64,000 nucleotides of DNA from Paraspadella gotoi (GCA_051294375.1 JBJCIZ010000239.1:5594993-5658992), one strand, 5' to 3'. Shown: positions 1-10,389, counted from the first letter of the stretch. Notes: generated by a model from the sequence alone, not told the origin. Program-made: numbers and translations.

Positions 1-87
1 TATTTATTATTATTATTATTATTATTATTTATTATTATATATTATTATATTATTTATTATTATTATTATAGAATATTATTTTATTAC

Positions 88-145
<58 letters not shown>

Positions 146-160
146 ATTATTATTATTATT
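1..160. repeat. (ATT)n microsatellite
   Basis: Nearly pure ATT trinucleotide repeat with a few interruptions. A similar array lies at 16322-16488, directly before the second copy of the sequence that follows here, so this array marks the left edge of the duplicated segment. Confidence 0.9.
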
Positions 161-164
161 ATGG

Positions 165-208
165 TTCAGCATTAGGTTAGGGTTAGGGATTAGGGATTAG
201 GGTTATGA
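165..208 (+). repeat. degenerate telomere-like TTAGGG run
   Basis: Short run of TTAGGG/GATTAGGG units after the ATT array. It is interstitial, not a chromosome end, because unique sequence continues on both sides. The same run recurs at about 16498-16534. Confidence 0.7.
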
Positions 209-279
209 GTTTAAAAAATATATTTTAGGCCTTTGCAAAAAGATCTAAAAACTCAAAAGATGGAATCAAGTGGAACCAA

Positions 280-531
280 ATGAAATCGGATCATAAACTC
301 GGGGAGAAATTACCGAAAATGGAATCGAGCTCTCTGATTAGTGAGATTCAGATAGAACAGGCCAATAGGCGGATGAGCTTCCATCGCATTAAAGTTAATA
401 GAAAATTCTGGGATAAACAACCGAAATGGAACAGTCTTGGAAAAGTGAGCCCGAATTTGCATGTGTGCGTAATCTTTCCACGATTTTTATGTTCCTCTTT
501 TTTTTTCATTGATTTCTGGATGGCGGAATAA
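280..531 (+). CDS. unrecognised 83-aa ORF or exon
   Basis: Open frame from ATG with mixed composition (it contains MESSSLISEIQIEQANRR). A possible splice donor, GTGAGC, follows GGAAAA at about 446, so the true coding part may end there; the codons beyond become F/S-rich. The second copy near 16600-16860 has indels that break this frame. No family was recognised. It may be non-coding. Confidence 0.22.
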   Translation: MKSDHKLGEKLPKMESSSLISEIQIEQANRRMSFHRIKVNRKFWDKQPKWNSLGKVSPNLHVCVIFPRFLCSSFFFIDFWMAE

Positions 532-532
532 C

Positions 533-577
<45 letters not shown>
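532..577. repeat. (CGA)n microsatellite
   Basis: Perfect CGA trinucleotide repeat. The second copy of this segment has an interrupted version at 16861-16938. Confidence 0.9.
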
Positions 578-779
578 AAACAGCATCCTTTATAAACATA
601 TACGACAAGATTAATTGAACCCGTCATGCTGACAAAGCAGGAACGATTATGAAAAAAAAACCCTCATGTCGAAGATAAGTACAACAACGACAAGGCCAGA
701 TAAATGACTTGGGTTTTGTTTGGCTAAAGAGAATTCGGTATTGGTGTCGGAGATCAAAAGGCGTGTCATCTATTTTGTT

Positions 780-905
780 TATTATATAAAATTGGCACGA
801 AACAATATAAAATTATCCACTCGTAATAAATAAGCTATCTTGCCATGGACTTTGGATAGGCTTTGGTGGCTAAGGCTCTCCCGTCACTTCACAAGATATG
901 GCATA
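780..905 (+). repeat. dispersed repeat B
   Basis: Core pattern: AATATAAAATTATCCA, TAATAAATAAGCTATCTTG, then GACTTTGGA...GGCTTTGGTGGC and TCCCGTCACTTCACAAGA. Related copies lie near 7400-7510, 14745-14880, 17150-17285, 20850-20950 and 21540-21660, with shorter ones at 1115-1190 and 17505-17590. No coding capacity was seen. It may be the 3' part of a SINE or LINE. Confidence 0.6.
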
Positions 906-1249
906 GGAGGTTCCCGCAAGCTTTCAATCAAGAGTCTCACACAGTCTCGTATTTAGATTGGTTATGAAGGAAATTGTTAGTAAATTGTTAATGGTTGGTA
1001 GCAGTAGCGTTTATGATCGGAATCTCATCTACTCGAAAACGAGTCGCTCGCCCTCTTTAACAATTTGGGTTTAATGTAAGTTGTATAATTAAAATTTAGC
1101 AGTTAGAATATGAAATTATGAAATTATCCATATATTCAATAAATAAGCTATCCCTCTTACAAGCGCTAACATATCTGGACACCACATTCAAATATATTTA
1201 AAAATACTTTAAATCAATATAAAATAAACCGTTCAAACCCCCCCCACCC

Positions 1250-1619
1250 TTATAAATTCAAACTGGCCCGATCGCGTTCCTCATGGCGCCGTTGGAGTTG
1301 GTCGATTCCTCCGGCGCTGTTGTTGCGTTGTTGTGGTTCACGGCGATGTTGTTGGCGTGGCGTTGTTGGCGTTGTTGGCGTGATTGTCATCGTTGCCCTG
1401 ATCAGCGTCGTCCTTCTGGGTATGTCACCATCTCGACGACGAAGATGAGGTAAGGTGAGGATCCGAGTCTCGTGACTCCTTTCTCCTGCTGCGGCGGGCG
1501 GCGGCGGCGGTTGTGGGCGTGGCTTGGGCGGCGTCGACTTGGGAACGAACGGTCATGATTCGGAAGATTCGGGGTTCGATTCCCTCTTTGATCGTCTGAA
1601 GACGAATCGGTTTCTTCAG
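1250..1619 (-). CDS. terminal exon, Asn/Ala-rich tail (indel-damaged copy)
   Basis: Copy of the exon described at 17656-18029. It has one extra base in the GGC repeat near 1500 and several missing bases in the Asn/Ala repeat near 1320-1370. The extra base joins the upstream frame to the LGSSPYLIFVVEMV frame, so neither copy alone is fully intact. Read on -, a TAA stop lies at 1250-1252. Confidence 0.35.
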
Positions 1620-1659
1620 ATGTTTTTTTTTTATCAGTGAAATAGGATTTATTTTCCTC

Positions 1660-2260
1660 GAAATTTATCTATTTATTTATTTATTTATTTATTTTTCATT
1701 TATGCTTCAAACTTTGAATGCACTTTTTTTTTTTGTTTTTTTTTTTATAAAATTCCTTTTTTTCAGCGATGATTATTTCCCCACGCGAGACTTCAAAATA
1801 TTTTTTTATTTCTTCTCAAAAAATCCAAAGTTTTAAAACGTTTGATGACTAATTTCGTATAATCTATATTTTTATTGTTCGTTCGAGAAAAAAATGGAAA
1901 CTGACTAGAATTTGAATTTACTTCGTTTCGTTTTTGTTTCTAGAGCCTCGTTTTTGAAATGCGTTTTTTGTTTGTTTGTTTACTTTTTCGACCCCCCAAA
2001 AAATAAATCTTTTTTTTTTTCGATTCGTGTTTTTTTTTTTATTTTTCACTTTTTCTTTTTTGTTTTCTTTTTGTTGTTGTTGTTGTAGGGGTGAATTTTT
2101 TTTTTCAATTAAAAAAAAAAAAAGGTTTATTTGGGTTTCGAGGATTTTTTTATTATGAGGGAAGAAGGAAAGGAAACTTGGCTACAAATTGTGACTTTCT
2201 AGAAAAAAAATGCCAAAAAAATGCAAAGTTAATGTAGTCATTGTAGCTTTTTTGTATTGT
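1660..2260. other. AT-rich non-coding stretch, poly-T rich
   Basis: Homopolymer-T runs, a short (ATTT)n run at 1667-1692 and T-rich low-complexity DNA. No supported gene. Parts recur at 18050-18700, 18774-18959 and 19172-19257. Confidence 0.7.
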
Positions 2261-2263
2261 TTT

Positions 2264-2273
2264 AGAGAGAGAA

Positions 2274-2350
<77 letters not shown>

Positions 2351-2367
2351 GAGACAGAGAGAGAGAC

Positions 2368-2400
<33 letters not shown>

Positions 2401-2404
2401 CAAA
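2264..2404. repeat. (GA)n microsatellite
   Basis: GA dinucleotide array with rare interruptions. Sequence to its left belongs to one duplicated segment and sequence to its right to another, so the array coincides with a segment junction (compare 6593-6912 and 13925-14312). Confidence 0.95.
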
Positions 2405-2513
2405 GACGATCGACAAAGACAACTGAGCGAGATCTCTTCTTTGCTGTTTTTTTCTTTTCAAAATTGCAACTTTTTGTACAACTAATATCCCTTTTTTTTT
2501 ATTCACTGACAAT

Positions 2514-3751
2514 ATGCTAAATGAGATTGATGGGAATCGATCTCAATTTCGTCGTAATTTTTCATCTCAGGAATCAGCGACTGAACAGGTAAGAGAACGA
2601 CAACACGGACGTCAACAATCAGAGACGATTCAACGAGGGATCAGTACAGAAATGGTAATTCGATGCACTGGGCGCTTTTTTCCGAGAGCGCCCACTTTTC
2701 TCTTCCTTTATATCCCCCGAATTTAATTTTTAATCCTAAAGTCTAACCTTAATCTTTAACGAATCTATAACCTTTTATGAATCTAACGTTTAACCTATCA
2801 TAATCAATAACACTAATTTAAAACTTTTAATCCAAAACTCTAACTATACCCTTAACTCTAAACTACATTCTAATCCTTAACCTTGAGCTCTAGCCCACAT
2901 CAATAATCTATCCTAAACATAATCCTAAACCTAATTTAAAACCTCTTCATCAAACTTAAAATTTAATTTATTCCAATTAAAAATCAAAAAAATAAAAATT
3001 ACTGACGACGCGCATCTCATTTTTTGACCATTACTATTACCATTACTATTACCGTTAATCTTATTTTTCAGGAGGAGCGAAAACTCCCCCAACGTTCCGA
3101 AGAGAGACTCCCCTCAATGACGACCGAGGGGACGAAACGCAACCTCATTGGACGCTCAAGCGGCCTCGTCGACCAATCAGATCGTTGGGAAGAACGCCGC
3201 TTCAGTCGCCGACTTCGCCGAGATCCGGTGACTTTAAAAATAGATAATTTTTTTTAGCAGAGAATGAATCTCCATTATTTGAATTATTAATCGTAAATAT
3301 CCAAAAAAAAATGGTGCTGGAATTCCACCACACTTAGTGTGGCAAGTGGGTACTGGGTATGCTAGATTTTTTTTGTCGTAACTTTGTATCCGGCGGTAGG
3401 CTTTGTTAGCGGTGGATTAACCGGCCCGTCCACTCTTTCGGCAAGAACCGTTACGAGCTGGGCCTAGAACCCGGGACCATTGCAGTTCGGAGTGTGGATT
3501 AACGAAATGCTCTTTTACGGCGTTGATGGGTGATCAGCCATCATAATAATATATTAATTATATAATATATAATATAATTAATAATATAATTATATAAATA
3601 TATATTTATAAAAATTTCATTAATTTGTTCTCAGGTCAGGATGGAAGCAATCTCACGTCGCCAGAGGCGAGGAGTGTAGGAGCTACCTCGCCTGATCTGG
3701 TAGGACAAAAAAAAAAAATAATAATATAATAATAATAATAATATAATAATA

Positions 3752-3803
<52 letters not shown>

Positions 3804-5093
3804 TAATTTATATATATTAATAATCAATACAGTAATTATTTTGATAAAAATTTCATAATATATTTGCTCAATGATAACGGAACATGAATCGAGCAATAAA
3901 ACTAATTCTATTACCATTTTATTCCCTGTGCTTGCGAAGACGTTGAAGACATAATAATAATCATAGGGAAAGTGATATGATAACAATATTAACATATATT
4001 AAATACATAAAAATTGATATTTAAAAACTAAAATACTCTCGCTCCTTTTTTTTCATTCTCCCGCCTCCCAGTCTTGCGGCACGCACGAAGTCAGGGAAAC
4101 CCGATTCGCCCGGAGGATTTCAAGAAAGAGCATCGCCTCCACCTCGAGCAACGTCTCCGCTTCCGGGCATCGACACGAGCCTCATTCCACGCCGGCAAAG
4201 AAGGTTTTTTCCAGGCTCGATTTAAATACATTTTCGTTTGTTTGTTGTTTGTTCTTTTTTGTGTGTGTGTGTGTGTGTTTTTTAATGTTTGTCGTTTCGC
4301 TACCGTTGTACATCTCGGGGATTTTACTTCTTGAAGCTAAACAATTTTTAGTTATTGACATCGGCGACCTTAATCCAATTTTAGTTGCGTTTATTTTATT
4401 TTAGTTATTTGTTTTCTCATTAAAAAAACAAAAAACAATAAAAAAGAAACATTGTAAAGAAAGATGGTCGGACTCATGATACTATAGATACGTTATATAC
4501 GTTATCATATACGTTTATATTTTCTGGCGACTCCGTGGCGTCTAAAAATATGTCGAATAATTATAAAACTTTAAAATGAATGTTCATTGAAGACAGAAAG
4601 TTCAAAAAGCATAGGAATGGGTTTATTACTCGTTTCATGCAAGAATAGCGAGGAGTTTAAGGGTACTTATTAGGCATAATTAAACAGCTTTAAATACGGT
4701 TTCACAGTTCTTTAGTCACATACGGATGAAATTTTTTCAATGCATATGGTTTATAAAGCTTTTTAGTTACATACGGCTAAGATTGTATTTAGGGTTTTAA
4801 CGGGATTTATCGGAGTTTACGCCGACTTTTTCTCAAGTCCATAAATCAACTTCTTACGAATAAAAATTAATTTTAGTCGTTATAAATAAATATATATATT
4901 TTTTAGATTAAATAGAGAGAGAGATAGAGATAGAGATAGAGAGAGAGAGATAAAATTGATTTTTTTCAAAGCTTTTGTTTTTATTCTGTGGATTTTCGGG
5001 TTTACGCCTGAAGGACCCACGCGGCGAATGTCTCTGTTGAGATACAAAAGAACAGCGAAAATGTTTCATAGAATGAGAACGAAGTTGCGGTGA
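2514..5093 (+). CDS. unrecognised phase-0 multi-exon gene, copy 1 (partial)
   Basis: Five GC-rich islands read as exons, and all four downstream ones start in phase 0: 2514-2654 (ends ISTEM, donor GTAATT), 3072-3227 (after TTTTTCAG, donor GTGACT), 3640-3699 (after GTCAG; encodes DGSNLTSPEARSVGATSPDL; donor GTAGGA), 4072-4203 (after CCTCCCAG; Ser/Arg-rich; weak donor GTTTTT), and about 5014-5093 (ends in TGA). Lengths of exons 2-4 (156, 60 and 132 nt) are multiples of three. The product is rich in Ser, Arg and Thr, looks disordered, and has no recognised domain. Upstream exons are not seen. Copies at 11187-13823 (-) and 5736-6480 (-) agree on exon borders but differ by indels, so exact residues are uncertain. 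Confidence 0.5.
2670..3028 (+). repeat. MITE-like element M1 with telomere-like core
   Basis: The left end is a hairpin, GGGCGCT...AGCGCCC (2670-2693). The core is degenerate AACCCTAA-type sequence, and the right end near 3008-3028 is an inverted, weaker match (GCGCATCTCATTTTTTG). It sits in the intron between the first two exons seen here. Copies: 5938-6309 and 13278-13655. Confidence 0.5.
3318..3545 (+). repeat. intronic SINE-like segment
   Basis: GC-richer block inside an AT-rich intron, with GTGTGGCAAGTGGGTACTGGG, GGCGGTAGGC and AGAACCCGGGACC. The last resembles a tRNA-type B box on the other strand. It recurs inverted at 5440-5665 and 12765-12990, as part of the larger duplications. SINE identity is inferred only from the tRNA-like motif. 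Confidence 0.35.
3710..3803. repeat. (ATA)n microsatellite
   Basis: ATA repeat directly after the donor of the 60-nt exon. The inverted copy carries a shorter array at 12520-12610. Confidence 0.85.
4262..4278. repeat. (GT)n microsatellite
   Basis: Short GT run downstream of the exon ending at 4203. Confidence 0.7.
4340..4985. other. AT-rich intron of the multi-exon gene
   Basis: No coding signal. It contains a (GAGATA)n run at 4914-4952. The inverted copy (11300-12060) is collinear, with many indels. Confidence 0.6.
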
Positions 5094-5115
5094 GACGAAT
5101 AAGGTATTGGAGTTG

Positions 5116-5139
5116 ATGATGATGATGATGATGATTGAT

Positions 5140-5201
<62 letters not shown>
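5116..5201. repeat. (GAT)n microsatellite
   Basis: Long GAT/ATG repeat just 3' of the terminal exon. The inverted copy near 11090-11166 is shorter and interrupted. Confidence 0.9.
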
Positions 5202-5384
5202 TTAAAATAATGTTGACCACGACATGTTTAACAATTACTATAAACTTCTTGATTCTTCGATTCTGCATTCGTCATTTCTCGTCGCCTTTAGCCTTCTTAT
5301 TTAATACATATATAAATAGGTATGTATATTTAAAAACATAAATAGTATATAGTATAGTTATGTAGACGTTTTGTTCCTACCCTC

Positions 5385-5409
5385 NNNNNNNNNNNNNNNN
5401 NNNNNNNNN
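5385..5409. other. 25-N assembly gap
   Basis: A fixed-size gap separates copy 1 from an inverted partial copy. Sequence on its left (ending TACCCTC) reappears inverted at 10895, not immediately to the right of the gap. Confidence 0.95.
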
Positions 5410-5735
5410 AAAGAGAAGAAGATCGTAAAAGAGCCATTTAGCTAAATCACAACTCGCGACACTCAGCATGTCGGGTTTACGCCCAGCTCGCTACGGTTCT
5501 TGCGAAAGAGTGACGGGCCGTCTAATCCACCGCCTAGCCCAAAGCCTACCGCCCGGGCGTACAACAGTCTATGGACACAACAAACATCTGCCCCATACAC
5601 CCAGTACACACTTGGTCCAGCTTCAGGGTGTTGCGTGGATTCCACACCAATTTTTTATTTGGATATTTTGCGATTAATAATTAAAAATAATGAGATTCAT
5701 TCTCTGCTAAAAAAATTATCTATTTTTAAAGTCAC

Positions 5736-6480
5736 CGGATCTCGGCGAAGTCGGCGACTGAACGGCGATTCTCTCCAGGATCTGATTGGTCGACGAGGCC
5801 GCTTGAGCGTCAAATGAGGTTGCGTTTTCGTCCCTCGTCGTCAATTGAGGGGAGTCCTTCTTCGGACGTTGGGGGAGTTTCCTGCCTCCTGAGTAACGGG
5901 AATGAAGATGGTAAATAGTAATGGTAATTAGTAATGGTCAAAAAATGAGATGCGCGTCGTCAGTAATGACAATAATTTAACAATTTCATTTTTTTTTAAT
6001 TGAATAAATTAAATTTTAAGTTTGATGAGGAGGTTTTAAATTAGGTTTAGGATATTATTAGAGGATATATTATTGATTGTGGGCTTGAGCCTAAGGTTAA
6101 GGAATTAGAATGTAGTTTTAGAGTTAGGAGGTTATAGTTTAGAGTTTTTTTTTAAAGGTTTTTAAATAGGTTAGATTATGTTAGGGTTAAACTTAGATTA
6201 ATAAATGGTTATAGATTCGTTAAAGATTAAAGTTTAGACTTTTAGGATTAAAAATTAAATTCGGGGATAAAAGGAAGAGAAAATTGGGCGCTCTCGGAAA
6301 AAAGCGCCCAGTGCATCGAATTACCATTTCTGTACTGATTCCCGTTGAATCGTCTCTTGATGTTGACGTCCGTGTTGTCGTTCTCTTCCTGTTCAGTCGC
6401 TGATCCTGAGAGTGAAAATTTACGACGAAATTGAGATCGATTCCATCAATCTCATTTGCATATTGTCGTATTGACATGAA
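5736..6480 (-). CDS. phase-0 multi-exon gene, copy 2 (two exons)
   Basis: Inverted copy of 2514-3227. Exon 6325-6480 follows TTCATGACAG and ends before GTAATTCG. It is 156 nt, open in phase 0 over 52 codons, and contains YANEIDGIDLNFVVNF and ends ISTEM; it is more complete at its 5' end than copy 1. Exon 5736-5888 follows CTCAG and is broken by indels (ATTTGACG in place of ATTGGACG). The remaining exons are absent, because the sequence runs into the gap at 5385-5409. Confidence 0.4.
5938..6309 (-). repeat. MITE-like element M1, inverted copy
   Basis: The hairpin GGGCGCTCTCGG...AGCGCCC lies at 6286-6309 and the telomere-like core (TTAGG-type) at 6030-6240. It is the same intronic element as at 2670-3028. 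Confidence 0.5.
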
Positions 6481-6592
6481 CTGTCATGAATAAAAAAAAG
6501 GGATATTAGTTGCACAAAAAGTTGCAATTTTGGAAAAGAAAAAAAACAGCAAAGAAGAGATTCGCTCAGTTGTCTTTGTCGATGTCATTGTC

Positions 6593-6613
6593 TCTCTCTC
6601 TTTCTCTCTATCT

Positions 6614-6649
<36 letters not shown>

Positions 6650-6696
6650 CTTCTCTCTCTTCTCTTCTCTCTCTCTCTCTCTCTTCTCTCTTCTCT

Positions 6697-6736
<40 letters not shown>

Positions 6737-6814
6737 GTCTTTCTCTCTCGGTCTCTCTCTCTCTCGTCTCTCTCTTTCTCTGCTCTCTCTCTCTCTCTCT
6801 CTTATCTCTCTCTC

Positions 6815-6879
<65 letters not shown>

Positions 6880-6912
6880 TCTCCTCTTCTTCTCGTCTCT
6901 CTCTTCTCTTTC
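6593..6912. repeat. (CT)n microsatellite
   Basis: About 320 bp CT array with TCT interruptions. Open frames through it are low-complexity Leu-Ser or Arg-Glu reads, not genes. Confidence 0.95.
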
Positions 6913-6919
6913 TCTTGCT

Positions 6920-7370
6920 CGGAAAAGAAAAAAATATATTTTTCTATTTTCGCCATTTGTTTTTCAACCTAATTTCTTAATTCACATCTTTCGCTAACGG
7001 TTGTTAAAGCATTAAAATTTCCCTTTCGGGACACATGATTAAAAAAATGACTGTTTTTCGTTGTGCTTGTATCAATTAACAAAACGTTTGCGTCTTGTCC
7101 GTCTTCAGGCCTGCTATAACCGGAAGTTGGGAATTACATTTTTTCATGGTTAAGAACATCGCAGTCGCGAAAGTTTATTGAAGATTCACCACCTTGGATG
7201 ACTCATCTGCATATTGTTAACCCGCTTATGGGAATGGAATATGGCAATTTTTTTCATGCAAATATCCACAGAACTAATTTTTAGATGTTTTACCAATTTT
7301 AAGGTGCTAATATTTTCACAATAACAACGACAACCACAAAAACGACTACGACAATAGGAAATATAAAAAA
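6920..7370. other. no gene seen
   Basis: AT-rich sequence with no supported exon. It is repeated with indels at about 14315-14740. Confidence 0.6.
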
Positions 7371-7399
7371 ATGTCGTCGTCTCGTATCCAATAAAATAT

Positions 7400-7512
7400 T
7401 AATTCAAAAAATCTAAAATTTTACCATTCATTTAATAATATGGTGTTATCTTGCCCCTGACTTTCGACCGGCTTTGGCGGGAAATGGCCTCTTATCCCTC
7501 TAGGCTCTAACA
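7400..7512 (+). repeat. dispersed repeat B copy
   Basis: Matches the family by CATTCATTTAATAATATG, TTATCTTGCCCCTGACTTT and CCGGCTTTGGCGGGAAATGGC. Copied at 14745-14880. Confidence 0.5.
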
Positions 7513-7637
7513 AAATAATAACCTCGCAACTGTACACGAAAGGACATCTACTCCCTTTTCACGGTTTCGAAATGTCCACTGATCGACGGAATAAACGTCG
7601 TTGGCTCTTGGATAACTCAAATAATATCAGGTATCTC

Positions 7638-7702
7638 GCATGCAATCGCGCATGCGAACCTGCGTGCGATTCTGCATGCAATCCTGCGTACGATGGAACC
7701 GA
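7638..7702. repeat. imperfect 12-bp tandem repeat
   Basis: Five or six units of the form CGCATGCAATCG / TGCGTGCGATTC, alternating purine and pyrimidine. One unit fewer lies at 14930-14985. Confidence 0.6.
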
Positions 7703-7776
7703 AACCCAAGCCGATGTCTCGCAAGCGACGTCAATTTTGAAAAAAAAAAAAAAAGAAGACAACGTTTGACAGAAAA

Positions 7777-7872
7777 CTTCTCATTCTGACTTTGATTGGT
7801 TCCAGTTGGTTCCATGGTCATTGGATCCCATTGCACGCGATCGATGGAATGAATTGTTTTGTTTATCGACAT
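7777..7872 (-). CDS. possible exon (unrecognised)
   Basis: The minus frame from ATG at 7870-7872 reads through DPMTMEPTGTNQSQNE with mixed composition and then enters a poly-T tract. No good donor was seen (only GTTGTC), and the copy at about 15055-15170 has a different frame in the second half. This rests on composition only. Confidence 0.2.
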
Positions 7873-8057
7873 GAAACAATGTGCGCTCAAATGAATTAAA
7901 GAAAAGTCGTTTTTATATGCCTAATTTCGATTTGAGGCGATAAAATATAATTGTGGGTTTGAATGCAAAAACGATATTACGGTACTACATATCTAAGCGA
8001 AGTCGTGGACAGACCGAATCGAGAATAGAATCGGAGAATAAGTTTAGGTTAACTGTC

Positions 8058-8168
8058 ATAGGATGGGGAGAGAGAGAGAGAGAAGAAGAGAGCAGAGATT
8101 GAGTAGAGAGAAGAGAGGAGAGAGACGAGAGAGAGAGAGGGAGAGAGAGAGAGAGAGAAGAGAGCAGA
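8058..8168. repeat. (GA)n-rich microsatellite
   Basis: Interrupted GA array before the 25-N gap at 8202-8226. The equivalent array at 15353-15442 is followed by continuous sequence, so the gap could be closed from that copy. Confidence 0.85.
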
Positions 8169-8228
8169 GTTACGAAAATTGGCGCCCTATTCTTTTTAAA
8201 ANNNNNNNNNNNNNNNNNNNNNNNNNTT

Positions 8229-8385
8229 GGGCCCTATTTTTTAAGAACGCCCTAATTCATGTTAAATTTTTTGGGTATAAAATTAGGATAGAGGTTAAAG
8301 TTTTGGGATTAGGTTAAGGATTAAGTTAATAATTAAGGTTAGGGATTTGGTTAGTGATCAGGGTTAGTTTAAAGGTGTCGGTTAT
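8229..8385 (+). repeat. MITE-like element fragment with telomere-like core
   Basis: It starts CCTATTTTTTAAGAACGCCC, a close match to the shared inverted end, followed by TTAGG-like sequence. The opposite end was not found. Copy: 15444-15600. Confidence 0.4.
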
Positions 8386-8399
8386 AAATTAAAGATTAT

Positions 8400-8455
8400 T
8401 ATTACATAAATAATAATAATTATTATTATTATTTATTATTATTATTATTATTATT
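8400..8455. repeat. (ATT)n microsatellite
   Basis: ATT repeat immediately upstream of the candidate start codon at 8456. Confidence 0.85.
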
Positions 8456-8545
8456 ATGGATGGGCGCGGGCTCGCCAGTTCTCCGCCAACTGGCCAAAGA
8501 AAGATCCGCCCCCGCCCATCACCCCCCCTACCCCCGAAAACCTTC
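8456..8545 (+). CDS. possible first exon, Pro/Arg-rich
   Basis: Thirty codons starting ATG GAT GGG (MDGRGLASSPPTGQRKIRPR...) and ending exactly before a consensus donor, GTAAGT, in phase 0. A possible acceptor, TTTTTTCAG, is at 8638-8646. A later basic stretch (about 9060-9134, ending before GTAATT) may be another exon. A minus-strand frame is also open across the same island, so strand is not certain. No family was recognised. Confidence 0.33.
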
Positions 8546-8614
8546 GTAAGTTTTCCTAACTCCGATCGGCAGCTGACCCTTGAATTTCCTCGATCCGGGG
8601 TCTCTTCGCCCGCT

Positions 8615-9000
8615 CGGGGTATTTTTTTTTTCTTTTGTTTTTTCAGACACAGCTTAAGCAAACGGTTCGGCGTTTTTTTTTTTTACGTTTTTTTGCTTTT
8701 TTTTTTTTCGCGTTCCCAGGCTCTAGTCTTTTTACGTCGGTTTTTTGCCGTTTTTATCGCCGCACCGGTTTCTTACGTTTTTCTGTTTTTTTATCTCCCA
8801 TTTTTCGGCAAGTTTTTTACGTTTTTTTTTTTTTTTTTCGTTTTTTTTATTTTTTGTTTTTTTTTTCGCTTTTTTGTTTTTTTTGTTTTTTTTTTTTTTT
8901 TCTTTTTTCCGTTTTTTTTTCTTTTGTGTTTTTTTCTTTTTTTTTTTTGGTTTTGGTGTTTTTTTGAGCGATGGGGGTTTTTTTTTTTTTTTTTATCGCT
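8615..9000. repeat. poly-T low-complexity tract
   Basis: Long T homopolymers with sparse C and G. Translated frames are Phe-rich or Lys-rich artefacts. Confidence 0.85.
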
Positions 9001-9152
9001 CTTAATATTATTATTCAAAACACATGGTGATTTTTTTTTATCGATCAAAAACACCAACGAGAGGATCAATTTGAACGAAGAGTCAAGACGGACAAACAGA
9101 AGACAAGAGACAGAGAGACGCAAGAGAAAACGGTAATTTTTGCGGCGACTTT

Positions 9153-9225
9153 AAAGCAGCCTGAACGCACGGTCCGCACTCGGCCTCGTCTCAATGGCTG
9201 AGCACGGCAAATCAGCTGGCGCTTC
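9153..9225 (+). repeat. SINE D fragment
   Basis: It shares CGGCCTCGTCTCAATGGCTGAGCA with the fuller copy at 41950-42260. That segment matches a tRNA-type A box (TGGCTGAGCACGG). The B box is missing, replaced by the following minisatellite. Confidence 0.45.
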
Positions 9226-9385
9226 TCCGCTCTTAGTTGCGCAGTTGTCTTTAGTTGTCGACAGTTGCTCTTAGTTGACTTAGTTGTTGACAGTTTTCTC
9301 TAGTTGCTCTTAGTTGTTGAAGTTTTCTTAGTTGCTTAGTTGTCGACAGTTGCTTTAGTTGCTCTTAGTTGTCGAATCTCTTTGT
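9226..9385. repeat. ~20-bp minisatellite
   Basis: Imperfect tandem units related to CTTAGTTGTCGACAGTTGCT. No coding frame stays open. Confidence 0.7.
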
Positions 9386-9389
9386 CTCT

Positions 9390-10040
9390 AAGTGTTGGCA
9401 TCTTGTTGTTGACCGGTGTTACCCTGCCATCTATTTGCCCATAACATTCCCTTTCTCCACCACACATATTTGACTTGCTCCCCTCGGGAATTCGATGCAA
9501 CCGTCTCGTCGAACTTCCCAAGCAAACCTGGAAACGATGCGAGAGAGGATCGGATAAGATATGGCAGAAGATGTTGAAGATCGATGATTGCGTAGTGAGA
9601 GGCTGTATTTAAATGATGTTGAGAGATGATAGATTCACAGGATATAAATGATGTTGAATGATCAATGATTAATCATGATGATATTGGACGATTTACGAGA
9701 CATGATGTTGAAATGATGTAAAGAACACGACGAGAGATGGCGGAAGGGAAGGAGGAAGGAGGAGGAGGAGAGGAGGAGGAAGAGAAGCAGATTTAAAGTC
9801 GTCGTCGTGTGTCATCTTCTTTCTCTTCTGGAACACGTCCTTATGATTTCTTGTCGCGGGTCAGTCAATGACCCCCTCTCTCTCTCCTCGCTCTCTCATC
9901 TCTCTCTCTCCTCTCTCTCTGTCTTCTCCTCTCTCGTCACACAAAAGCTACCAGAACTGCAGCGTGTGAATCACCGCCTTGTCATACAATTAAGTCTCCA
10001 ATTTGTCGCTTTAAAATGTGACGACGTCGTAAAAAAGTTG
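9390..10040. other. no supported gene
   Basis: Mixed sequence with GATGATGTTGA-type low complexity (9550-9720), GGA-rich (9740-9790) and CT-rich (9885-9940) tracts. A 61-codon minus frame at 9336-9521 was seen but has no splice or start support. Confidence 0.5.
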
Positions 10041-10071
10041 TAAAACTAAACGTGTCGTGAAACTGGGGGTT

Positions 10072-10386
10072 TTTAGCTTCTTTGTTAAAAGCGCCCGTTA
10101 TCTTTCAAATAAATCCATATAATTCCTACTTTAACCTTCAAATCAAACCTTAATTTATTACCAAATTTAATGCCCTATTTCTAACTCTATCCTAAACCAA
10201 ACTTAATCCTTAAACCTAACTCTAATCCTCAGGCTTCTTACCCCAAATTTAAGATCTTAACCTATATCCCTTACTCTAATCTTAACTTTTAACCTAATCT
10301 TTAACCTAACCTTTAAACATTCTAGCCTAAAATATAATTTAATCCGAATAGAAGATAAAAAGGGGCGTTCTGAGAAAATAAGGCCG
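10072..10386 (+). repeat. MITE-like element M2
   Basis: Left end TTCTTT...AAAAGCGCCC (near 10078-10096), right end GGGGCGTTCTGAGAAAATAAGGCC (10362-10385). The two are inverted complements. The core consists of degenerate TAACCTAA/AACCCTAA units. Confidence 0.55.
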
Positions 10387-10389
10387 ATT

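Noticed and set aside
165-208. True telomere
   Set aside because: The TTAGGG units are degenerate and interstitial, and are repeated at many internal sites inside other repeats.
1555-1595. tRNA gene suggested by GGGGTTCGATTCCC
   Set aside because: The T-loop-like sequence lacks a matching acceptor stem and D arm at the right spacing, and it lies inside a better-supported minus-strand coding exon.
2182-2512. Long Ser-Leu and Arg-Glu proteins in (GA/CT)n arrays here and at 6.6, 14.0, 36.6, 38.0 and 45.8 kb
   Set aside because: They are translations of dinucleotide repeats; any frame of (CT)n or (GA)n is open.
5116-5201. Poly-Asp / poly-Ser / poly-His proteins over the (GAT)n array
   Set aside because: Microsatellite translation with no supporting flanks.
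8456-9136. 226-codon plus-strand ORF as one protein
   Set aside because: After about 30 codons it passes through poly-T tracts giving Phe runs. Only the first part up to the GTAAGT donor is kept as a candidate exon.
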